Assembly (NCBI GenBank): GCA_028716125.1
Contig: JAQUQK010000002.1
Location: 1 to 33,375 of the forward strand
From: Thermoplasmatota archaeon
GTDB lineage: Archaea > Thermoplasmatota > JAQUQK01
Length of the DNA stretch: 33,375 nt
Direction of reading: 5' to 3'
The translations under genes and the position numbers were made by a program. Below are positions 6,941 to 14,983 of this stretch, piece after piece. Position 1 is the first letter of the stretch, and each line of letters begins with the position of its first letter. The notes below the pieces were generated by a model that was not told the DNA's origin, ran no database searches, and saw only the letters and a program-made list of their open reading frames with translations.

Positions 6941-8472
6941 CCGAAAACAGCGCGCTATCGGCCCTCGAATCCATCTTCATCAAGGCATTGGCGAGGACCA
7001 GCGAGAAATGCCCCGCGCCGACAATAGACCACATTCAAGGCGAGGCTTACCCCACCCTAAACGGCCAAAACGTGGCGCAAATCGCGGGAAATCTTGCTTC
7101 TTTGAGCTTAATCGCAAGCAACGAGGGAACATTCAGCCTGACCGAAAAAGGCGCAGAAACGGCTGCAAATCTGCCACAACTCGGCGACCTTTTGGCGCAA
7201 CTTGACGCAAGCAAGAAAGTTGCGTCAAGTGAAGTTGACGCAAGTGCGTCAAGTGCCGTAGAAAAACGCACAAACATACTCGACCTGACGCACGTAGACC
7301 AAAGCATCCTCACAGCCCTTGCGAAGTTCAAAAAACACTGCATAATCCCGCAAATGGAATCGCTTGTTTTACACACCGGTTTGAAGCGGACTACAATAAG
7401 CTCTTCCATAAGGAGAAAACTCGCCAAAGAAGGATATGTAAGAATAGACGAGAATGTATATCCCCACAGCTTCTTTTTGACGCGCTCCGGCGAAGAGAAT
7501 GCGGCGGCAGTTTCGGCGAAGGAAAAAACCGACTTGACGCAACCACTTGACGCAACCATCGCAGAGGGGGGGGTAGTTGCGTCAACTGACAACCAAAAAC
7601 GACATGCGAAGAAGGCATTGCAAGCAGAATCGCCGCTGTTCCAAAGAGCGCATGACTTGCGCTTCAGCGTAGTCGTCGACCGCCTCCCGAATACGGACGC
7701 GCTTCTGAATACGGGCTGGCTATTGGATACGACCATGACTGGATGGGTGCGCTACACTGGAGGGCAGATAGATGGAGTCAGAATCAACCTTAACGCAGGA
7801 ACGCCAGCCAAAGTAGTGATGTGGCTGCCGGAGATAGTGCGCCCGAGCGCGCTGGAAGTCGCGGGCCAGATATGCACATACCTGGAAAACACCTTGCGCA
7901 GCCTGAAGGCGCTATACCCAACCATTGTTTTCTCTACTGTGCAGATAGAAGGCGAAGAGACAAAGACATTTGTGAAGACTGTAAGTCAGCACTTTGCGCT
8001 CGTCGGTGATGCATTTGCCCGGAAATGCATTGCGGAGAAGTATCGCTGCTGGAACGACATATTCCACGTTGATATGTCAACAGGGGTTCCAGAACTGGAA
8101 GCGCATAATGCCGAGAGCGCTCAAGTGAATATGGAGAAATACGAAAGTCTGGTAATGGACACGATGACAGGGAAGTTCGATCATCTTGCAGTCAACGAGA
8201 ATATTAGTTCGCTCCACAGCACCGCGCAGCAGGCTCAGGCGCAGATGGGCGAGCTTGGCGCAGTCCAGCAGCTCCAGGCGCAGAAGACGGACGAATTGAG
8301 GGATTCTTTGGCCCTTATCGCCAAGTCGATGGCTTTTCAGATGATGCAGAAGGAGAACGAGGATTTGAGGGCGGGCATCCAGGAGCGCGACAGGCTTCTC
8401 GCGCAGCGCTCCGGATTCAGCCAGAGGCGCAGCAGGGCGCCAAAGGCATGGCACGACCCGGCCATATCTTAA
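6937..8472 (+). CDS. Winged-helix DNA-binding protein, possible replication initiator/partition factor
   Basis: 511-aa ORF with two wHTH-like segments (e.g. DQSILTALAKFKKHCIIPQMESLVLHTGLKRTTISSSIRRKLAKEGYVRI) and coiled-coil C-terminus. Confidence 0.7.
   Translation: MTENSALSALESIFIKALARTSEKCPAPTIDHIQGEAYPTLNGQNVAQIAGNLASLSLIASNEGTFSLTEKGAETAANLPQLGDLLAQLDASKKVASSEVDASASSAVEKRTNILDLTHVDQSILTALAKFKKHCIIPQMESLVLHTGLKRTTISSSIRRKLAKEGYVRIDENVYPHSFFLTRSGEENAAAVSAKEKTDLTQPLDATIAEGGVVASTDNQKRHAKKALQAESPLFQRAHDLRFSVVVDRLPNTDALLNTGWLLDTTMTGWVRYTGGQIDGVRINLNAGTPAKVVMWLPEIVRPSALEVAGQICTYLENTLRSLKALYPTIVFSTVQIEGEETKTFVKTVSQHFALVGDAFARKCIAEKYRCWNDIFHVDMSTGVPELEAHNAESAQVNMEKYESLVMDTMTGKFDHLAVNENISSLHSTAQQAQAQMGELGAVQQLQAQKTDELRDSLALIAKSMAFQMMQKENEDLRAGIQERDRLLAQRSGFSQRRSRAPKAWHDPAIS
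7202..7252. repeat. Iteron-like cluster 1: TTGACGCAA 7202-7210 and 7235-7243, TTGCGTCAA 7220-7228, GTGCGTCAA 7244-7252
   Basis: Direct reading, both orientations. Confidence 0.75.
7534..7585. repeat. Iteron-like cluster 2: TTGACGCAA 7534-7542 and 7547-7555, TTGCGTCAA 7577-7585
   Basis: Direct reading. Confidence 0.75.
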
Positions 8473-8486
8473 TCGAGGTGACAACC

Positions 8487-8846
8487 ATGGACGACACCAC
8501 AGCGCCGTCAGGCGCAGTTAAAGGCACGGAAGGCGCGGAGCAGGTATCCGCAACGAAGAACGACCCGTTCTGTTACAGCGCGGAAGAAGGGCGCAAGTTG
8601 ACCGGCGATTACAGTAAGGAGTATCTCGCTGGCGTAGAACTGCAAGAAGCCCAAGAACTTCTCCAGCATGCGAAGGACAAGTGCGAAGCTGCCGGAATCA
8701 AGCCCGACTCCATAAAGGCGCAGGCGGGCGAAGCGGTCGCGCAGGCCGTCTACTGCCGCATATGCCACCGTGAGCTGACAAACCAGAAGCACAAGGCAGC
8801 CGGCGTAGGCCCCGTATGCGCCAAGAAAGAGAAAGGAGGCGCTTAG
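8487..8846 (+). CDS. DUF6011-like Zn-finger protein
   Basis: YCRICHRELTNQKHKAAGVGPVCAKK. Confidence 0.65.
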   Translation: MDDTTAPSGAVKGTEGAEQVSATKNDPFCYSAEEGRKLTGDYSKEYLAGVELQEAQELLQHAKDKCEAAGIKPDSIKAQAGEAVAQAVYCRICHRELTNQKHKAAGVGPVCAKKEKGGA

Positions 8847-8847
8847 G

Positions 8848-9145
8848 ATGCCAAAACCGTACAATTTGCAGGGGGGGGGAATCGTGTCAAGTGAAGCAAA
8901 GCCCTGCGGATGCCCTGAACCGCAGGCTGAAGGAAATCCGGAGCGCGCCAGAGCTTCACGCGCTCCTGGAGGAAGCGGGAGCGCAAAAGCTGACGGTGAT
9001 AACGCGCCGCGACCACAAGCCGGTCTATGCGCTGACGTTCTGCCTGGACGGGGGAGTGGCCTTCAAGGTCAGGAACCGCCAGCGCACCCGTCAGAGGCGC
9101 AGCCATCCGGGGCAATTGCACAGAAGCCTGAAGGTGATAGAATGA
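8848..9145 (+). CDS. Hypothetical protein; ATG at 8848 connects to the conserved-looking frame only if the G9 tract is read as G8 (otherwise GTG start 8891)
   Basis: VKQSPADALNRRLKEIRSAPELHALLEEAGAQKLTVITRRDHKPVYALTF...; ATGA overlap with 9142 gene. Confidence 0.55.
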
Positions 9146-9402
9146 GCGCCAAGCAATATCTAAAATTCAAGGAACAGAAAGGATTCTACAACGTGCTGAA
9201 CCTGAAAGGCCAGTATCTAGGAAACATAGAAACGCGCAGGGGAAAATGGGTATTCTATCCCGACTGCGCAATCGACCACGAATTGTGGTTCTGGCCATCA
9301 TGCCTGCTTGAGCTTGCCGAGTTTATGAAACACCTGGAAAAACCAACTCCGAAAAGAGTCAGGAATACGCCACCAATGGGATGGGGCGAGAAGGAGGCAT
9401 AA
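9142..9402 (+). CDS. Hypothetical protein
   Basis: MSAKQYLKFKEQKGFYNVLNLKGQYLGNIETRRGKWVFYP... Confidence 0.65.
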   Translation: MSAKQYLKFKEQKGFYNVLNLKGQYLGNIETRRGKWVFYPDCAIDHELWFWPSCLLELAEFMKHLEKPTPKRVRNTPPMGWGEKEA

Positions 9403-9403
9403 C

Positions 9404-9694
9404 ATGATAATCGACGGCGAGACGATTGTGTTTAAGTCCATTCCGATTTTCTTCAACCTTGAGAAATCGGGTGTGAAAAACCACACCGAGCGATGGCTTA
9501 CCGCAGAAGAGCGAAAACAAGTTCACTGGGGCGAAATCAACAAAATCCGAATCTGCAACACCAAGACAGGTGAATCGTTCGACCGCGAGCTGGTCCTGCG
9601 CAGCAACATAACCAGCACGATGCCAGAAGAGGTCAAGATCCGCTGCCCTCAATATTCTCTCTTCTCTCTCACATGGAAGCATCAGGAGGCATAG
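9404..9694 (+). CDS. Hypothetical protein
   Basis: ORF track, contiguous operon. Confidence 0.6.
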   Translation: MIIDGETIVFKSIPIFFNLEKSGVKNHTERWLTAEERKQVHWGEINKIRICNTKTGESFDRELVLRSNITSTMPEEVKIRCPQYSLFSLTWKHQEA

Positions 9695-9695
9695 A

Positions 9696-10073
9696 ATGTC
9701 AAATAAGAAAGAAACCAAAAGCATCAGAGACGCAATGCAATGGGTAGGGCTTGCCTTCGGGCTATGGGCTGTCGCGGGGTTTGTTTTCTTCTCTGAAAGA
9801 ATACCCGCAGGAATTCATCAGGCAATCAACTCGGTTTTTGCTGTACTTCTCTTTTTTGGCGGATTGTTTTTCGTTATGTGCGCATACACATGCATCACAT
9901 ACAGCCCAGAAGTGAAATGCGAAGAGTGCGGAAGCAAAAAGGTGCGGAGAATATATATACACAGGGGCAAGCATCTTCGCGTGTCCGTAGTCGTTTGCAA
10001 AAAATGCAACAATGACCTCTTCTGGAGTATAGCATGGCGCTGGTCGATTGGTTCAGAGGTGGTGAAAGCATGA
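9696..10073 (+). CDS. Two-TM protein with C-terminal zinc ribbon
   Basis: TM segments; VKCEECGSKKVRRIYIHRGKHLRVSVVVCKKCNNDLF. Confidence 0.65.
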   Translation: MSNKKETKSIRDAMQWVGLAFGLWAVAGFVFFSERIPAGIHQAINSVFAVLLFFGGLFFVMCAYTCITYSPEVKCEECGSKKVRRIYIHRGKHLRVSVVVCKKCNNDLFWSIAWRWSIGSEVVKA

Positions 10074-10288
10074 AATCGCCCACAAGGGCAGTAAAAGGAG
10101 GCTGGACCAAGGTAGTGCGCGGGACAATCCCGATAGAGTCCGTTCCGCCAAGAAGCAAGCTTATGAAGCGCGAGACGTCAAAGAAGCCGGAAAAGGTCAT
10201 TGCCATAAACACAATGGACACCCCGCAGCCGCAGCCATATCCCATCTTCATAGACGCCGGCAGCCTTTACAAGTTCTCGGGGGTATGA
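10071..10288 (+). CDS. Hypothetical protein (72 aa)
   Basis: ATGA overlaps at both ends. Confidence 0.55.
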
Positions 10289-10470
10289 GCACGAAGCGCT
10301 GCGGAGTCCCGAAGTACGACAAGCTTCCGGATGTAGTAGGAAACACGAACATAGACGCCCTGCGCGCCGAGCTTGCAAAGGCCGAGAAGAGAAAGACCCT
10401 GATAAGGCGCGCCTTGGAAAGCGCCTGTCACCCGGGTAAAACTATAAATAAATCTGGGGGTTTACCAACT

Positions 10471-11448
10471 ATGAAAAGCAGAAAAATAATCTGCGAGGCC
10501 TTGGTTTTGATGGCGCTGTTTGGCGCCCTGTTTGTTCCGTCAGTTCTAGCCCAGTCCGAGCCTGCAACTCACGCGGACATATCCGAAGTGCTGGGTGCAA
10601 TAGGAGAAACCGGAGATGAGATTAAACTGATAATACAGTCTGGCGACTCAAGCACGGTGTTGGAGATAAACTCGGCTGAAGCTGCCATTCTGGCGCGCTT
10701 TGCAGAATCCGATGCCGCCGTATTGCAGGAACTGTCAGAACAGGGCATTGAACTGCAGGCAGCGCGTGCCGAAATAGCCGAGCTTGCAAGCACCGTAGAA
10801 AACCTAACGGCTTTGAACTGGAAACTAGACATGGTATTGTCGCGCCTTGGCCAGCCGAAGGACAAGAACGGCAACAACCTCTCTCTTTCGGATGCAACGC
10901 TATCTGACACCGAGGGTCTGCTGGGTGTGCTCGGCGCGATATACTCAGACACCGACGACCTTTCAATAAATGCCGCCAGAAAAACCGATGTTGCCGCAGT
11001 AAGCGGAAAACTGGGCGATCCGGAAGACGAGGAAACAGTGATAGGCAACCAGAACTACATAATGGACAAAAATGCGGAAATCGCATCGTCAATCGGCGGA
11101 AAATACGGAGTGCAGATATTCTTCGACCTGGTTTTTGTCGTGGGTCTTGGCTATATCACATACCAGAACAGGGCAGTAGGCAAGATTTCGAAGGCGGTTG
11201 ACGAAAAGAAGGATCTGAACAATCGCAGCGGATACAAGGACCCAAACGAAGACCCTCTTGAGCCGGTTGAAAAGGCCAAAGGCGCCCCCCCGCAAAGCAT
11301 CGCAGTTCCAAATACGCCTCAGCCGTCGCCGGCGATGGCTTATCCGCAGCCGGCTTTGGCGCAGCCGCCGCAGGAACCCGAGCCGCCATCCGCATTCAAG
11401 GAATTCATGCAATCGATTCCAGGCATAGGCGGTGGTAAGAATGTCTGA
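10471..11448 (+). CDS. Secreted/membrane protein with coiled-coil ectodomain and TM (in-frame extension to 10285 possible)
   Basis: Signal peptide MKSRKIICEALVLMALFGALFVPSVLAQ begins at 10471; TATA-like actataaataaat just upstream. Confidence 0.7.
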   Translation: MKSRKIICEALVLMALFGALFVPSVLAQSEPATHADISEVLGAIGETGDEIKLIIQSGDSSTVLEINSAEAAILARFAESDAAVLQELSEQGIELQAARAEIAELASTVENLTALNWKLDMVLSRLGQPKDKNGNNLSLSDATLSDTEGLLGVLGAIYSDTDDLSINAARKTDVAAVSGKLGDPEDEETVIGNQNYIMDKNAEIASSIGGKYGVQIFFDLVFVVGLGYITYQNRAVGKISKAVDEKKDLNNRSGYKDPNEDPLEPVEKAKGAPPQSIAVPNTPQPSPAMAYPQPALAQPPQEPEPPSAFKEFMQSIPGIGGGKNV

Positions 11449-12274
11449 GAAAGCCCCCCCTGCATGCGTATCGTGCATCCAAACCGGGGAAAATGCGAAG
11501 TTCAACCCGGAATGCCCCTATATAGCAGCCATTGGGGTGGCAGACAAGATGAAGCCATTCCTGAATCCGGCATCGGGCCAATGCATCTTCAGCCAGGGCG
11601 AGGACGAATGCTCACAATGCTTCCGCTTCGGCCTTGCAAAAGAAGCGGGATGCGCTTTCACGACAATGATGAAGGTAGATGAGCTGATAAGTGACCCGGC
11701 GGTAGTCTCTATATCGGCGCAGCTGAAGGACTTCGGCCAGCATCTTGTTTCCGGAAAGTCGGTTCTAGATATGACTCGCCGCCAGTGCGCCAAGGCGCGC
11801 CTGGAAGAGATAGCAAAGGAGCAGACGAATATAGTGCGGGACAAGGTCCCTGCATGCGCGGCCGAGCGCGAGAAGTTCATGCGCTGGCGCGAGCTTATGC
11901 CAGCCGTGGCGAACAGCCACCAAGCGGCAGCGGAAAAACCATCAAAACAGGCAGAAAAGGCGGCTGTTGACGAGCAGAAATTGGTTTTTGGAGACAAACT
12001 GCCGGATCCGCCTGGGCGCAAGCGCTACTTCATGCGCATTCCGAGGACCAAGCGCGAAAATATGATGGGCAAGATACGCGACAGCATGCAGGAGCTCGGA
12101 TTGCCGGAAAGCGCATTCATAGCAATAGAAGCAAGCCCCGGAAACTCCGAAGCAGTCTCGATCCTATATGACAAGGTGCTTTACGAGGAAGAGCAAAAGA
12201 AGAAGGCGGATGCCGCGCCGGCAGAGCAGCAATCGATTCCCGCCATGAATGGAGCGCCAGCGCCAATGGTTTGA
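11441..12274 (+). CDS. Cys-rich hypothetical protein
   Basis: PACVSCIQTGENAKFNPECPY...CSQCFRFGLAKEAGC. Confidence 0.7.
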   Translation: MSEKAPPACVSCIQTGENAKFNPECPYIAAIGVADKMKPFLNPASGQCIFSQGEDECSQCFRFGLAKEAGCAFTTMMKVDELISDPAVVSISAQLKDFGQHLVSGKSVLDMTRRQCAKARLEEIAKEQTNIVRDKVPACAAEREKFMRWRELMPAVANSHQAAAEKPSKQAEKAAVDEQKLVFGDKLPDPPGRKRYFMRIPRTKRENMMGKIRDSMQELGLPESAFIAIEASPGNSEAVSILYDKVLYEEEQKKKADAAPAEQQSIPAMNGAPAPMV

Positions 12275-12284
12275 GGGTGTAATC

Positions 12285-13025
12285 TTGAACATAAAAACTC
12301 GCGCAATCCGTGCGTTCGACCGCCTGATGATGAATTACATAATGAACGACAAGGTGGCAAAGAGGATGGCATGTGCAGTGATTGGGATATTCGTGCTGAT
12401 CGCCGCGCTCTCGGCTACCCGTCTGGTTCTCATGGCTCAAGCATCCAGCCCAACCGACATCCTGGCTGCAGCCAATACTCCGACATACTTCAATGACACA
12501 TTCCAGGGGAGGTCGTACATCGTAGGGGAAAAAGGCAGCCTCGAAAAGAAATACGGCGCGCTGATGGTTATGCCGGGGCAGTCAGGAAAGAAGATGTACT
12601 CGGAATTCGACGTCTACGTATTCGTCAACCAGCCGGCCGACTATGAAGTGTATTTATATAACAACCTGGTTGCAAAAGGAAAGACCAATTTTATAGCCAC
12701 CATACATCTAAAGCCAGAATACAACGATGCCACGGTTCTTGTGAAGATCTGGAATGCCACGAACAAGACGCTCCCGGACATGGAATTCTCGTCAATGAGG
12801 ATACTTGGCGCTTCCGAAACCGTAGAATCATCGGAAGAGGCGGATTACATTGAAAAGCACGAAACGCCGGCGACCCGGACAATATCCATGATTCAGGGTG
12901 TGCTATTGATAACGGCATGCATACTTGGAACCGGCCTTGCGCTGCGCTCAAAATACGAATACATGAAAATCGGATTCCCGGCGAAGGGAATACGGAAAGT
13001 CCTGGATGGGCAGGGGTTGTACTGA
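12285..13025 (+). CDS. Bitopic/two-TM membrane protein (TTG start or 12249 ATG)
   Basis: N- and C-terminal TM segments. Confidence 0.65.
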   Translation: MNIKTRAIRAFDRLMMNYIMNDKVAKRMACAVIGIFVLIAALSATRLVLMAQASSPTDILAAANTPTYFNDTFQGRSYIVGEKGSLEKKYGALMVMPGQSGKKMYSEFDVYVFVNQPADYEVYLYNNLVAKGKTNFIATIHLKPEYNDATVLVKIWNATNKTLPDMEFSSMRILGASETVESSEEADYIEKHETPATRTISMIQGVLLITACILGTGLALRSKYEYMKIGFPAKGIRKVLDGQGLY

Positions 13026-13297
13026 TGCTGGGAAAGAAGCAGCCGGCACAGCAGCAGCCGATAAACATCATCCCGCCGGCACAGGTAAGGAGCGTAAGGA
13101 TATATCCTAACGGCCGGAACGTCGACCTGGAGATGGTTGAAAATGGTGAGGATGGAAACGCATTCACTCTCTGGTTTATGGACATAATCGCATTTGTGAT
13201 CCGGCATTGGTACATCATCCTCGGGCTGGTGGCGGCAATACTCTACTTCACAGGCGGGCTCAACTGGATTATGCCGGAGGTGCTTAAATGGCAATGA
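13025..13297 (+). CDS. Single-TM membrane protein
   Basis: FVIRHWYIILGLVAAILYFTGGLNWI; TGATG overlap. Confidence 0.65.
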   Translation: MLGKKQPAQQQPINIIPPAQVRSVRIYPNGRNVDLEMVENGEDGNAFTLWFMDIIAFVIRHWYIILGLVAAILYFTGGLNWIMPEVLKWQ

Positions 13298-14394
13298 ACG
13301 AGGACCAGCTGAAGTCGCTCTCAAGCGACCCCCAGAAATGGACGCCAGAGCAGCGAAAGGAAGTGAACCGCGGCGAATCGCAGATTTATGAAGAGAACCA
13401 AGTGATAGAGCAGCGAACTATAACATGGCGCGACATAGCCGCGGCATACATAAGGCGGCACGGTGCAAGCAAACTCTGGGGCATGATTGGCATAGCTGCA
13501 ATGGAAATAGGCCTCATATTGGCGGCAATAATTTCTCAGGGCGATCCATTCTGGTTCCTGATGCTTGGCGCGGCTAACGTCCCATATCTGCTGGTATCGC
13601 AGTTCACGAAGAAATTCGAAGCGGCCGTGATGGCGAGGGATGCAAGATACGTTCTCTGCTATTCTGTCGCCGGAAAGGAGATACGATCATATTACAACGA
13701 CTGGAAGTTCAACGGCGCGCAATCGTTCAAATGCCACAAGACCGAGCTTGCTATGTTCGAATATTCCCAGGAGCTGGAAACGCTCGGGTACTTGCGCATA
13801 GATGGCCCGCGGGATTCGAAGCCATACGCCGGCATGAACATAATGATCGCGGATTACGTAAACCAGAACTCTATGCTTGTGATCCTGCCGCCATACGCAG
13901 AACTATCGAATCTCAGCTACCTGCTGGGCGCGGTTCCGGAAAACGATGAATGGATTGCCCAGATAGACGCAAGTGACGTTGATCTGAAGGAAAAGATAAG
14001 CTATCTTTCGCAGCGCATCAGAGAAATCGACGCAATGCCGGAATCATCATTCATCGGAAAATCCAAGCAGGAAGTGAAAATCGAGCTGATAAAGCAGCAG
14101 CTTTCCGCGCAGCGCGACAGGCTGAAGTTCAAGAAGCGCATCGAGAAGATAACCACCGACTACACGATGTACATGCAGTCGCAGAATGCAAGGCTCAAGT
14201 TCGAGAACGCGCAGCTCAGGATAGGATTTGCGACCGCCACTGATGTATATACCGCTGCAAGGATAAACGAGTTCTTCGGAAAGCCTCAGCCGCCGCGAGT
14301 AAGGGAGGAAACAATTACACTTGAGAAGACATTCGGATCTGATGTGCTGATTCCGGGGCTGAAGAAGTATTCAGGCGAAACAAAGCCAGCTTAA
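13288..14394 (+). CDS. Membrane protein with cytoplasmic coiled-coil domain
   Basis: 368-aa ORF, TM hairpin at ~70-110 aa. Confidence 0.75.
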   Translation: MAMNEDQLKSLSSDPQKWTPEQRKEVNRGESQIYEENQVIEQRTITWRDIAAAYIRRHGASKLWGMIGIAAMEIGLILAAIISQGDPFWFLMLGAANVPYLLVSQFTKKFEAAVMARDARYVLCYSVAGKEIRSYYNDWKFNGAQSFKCHKTELAMFEYSQELETLGYLRIDGPRDSKPYAGMNIMIADYVNQNSMLVILPPYAELSNLSYLLGAVPENDEWIAQIDASDVDLKEKISYLSQRIREIDAMPESSFIGKSKQEVKIELIKQQLSAQRDRLKFKKRIEKITTDYTMYMQSQNARLKFENAQLRIGFATATDVYTAARINEFFGKPQPPRVREETITLEKTFGSDVLIPGLKKYSGETKPA

Positions 14395-14408
14395 TCTCTT
14401 CTTTTTTC

Positions 14409-14442
14409 GTATACACAATTTTTATATTAGTTATGTGTATAC
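14409..14442 (+). promoter_or_regulatory. Type-Q promoter: GTATACACA-N16-TGTGTATAC flanking TATA
   Basis: 9-bp inverted repeat; same element at 19045-19078. Confidence 0.8.
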
Positions 14443-14455
14443 ATATTAGGATAGG

Positions 14456-14983
14456 ATGCTACAGGGCAATGGTAAGATAGGTCCGAACCCGGAAAACACG
14501 GCAGAATACATTGCATACCTGATGGGTTTGCCGCCAGAAGTTCGTCTCCCTCTAGCATGCGGCGAGGAGCGATCCATCCAATACACACAATTTTCAGAGA
14601 TTTTATCGCGCCTGGTAAAGAACGGGCTTATTTCTCAAGAGACGTCTGAAGAAGGGCTGGCATACTACCTTGACAGGAATTTCAAGATGGGCATAGCCGA
14701 GAAGCTTGGAAAGGAGCGCCTGGATCCTGCAGTGCTCTCGGCAGTCGCAAGCGCCAACATAAAGCCGGACAGCCCCCCATCAATAATCGAATATGCTGAC
14801 AAAACCCCCATTCCGCTGCAGGTAGCTAGGAAATTTGCAGCATCGGAAATTAGGAAGGGCGCAAAGATTCTCATTCCGGAGCCGATAGAACCTGGGCGGG
14901 AGCCGCATCATCCATCTGAAATACAGTCTGGAGACGGCAACGAGCCCAAAACCGCAGCCGAGGTATGTGTGCAAGGTGGTTGA
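14456..14983 (+). CDS. Hypothetical protein (possible HTH regulator)
   Basis: 175-aa ORF downstream of type-Q promoter. Confidence 0.65.
   Translation: MLQGNGKIGPNPENTAEYIAYLMGLPPEVRLPLACGEERSIQYTQFSEILSRLVKNGLISQETSEEGLAYYLDRNFKMGIAEKLGKERLDPAVLSAVASANIKPDSPPSIIEYADKTPIPLQVARKFAASEIRKGAKILIPEPIEPGREPHHPSEIQSGDGNEPKTAAEVCVQGG

Noticed and set aside
7047-7736. 229-aa minus ORF
   Set aside because: Antisense to the 511-aa winged-helix ORF, Ser/Ala/Phe-rich shadow
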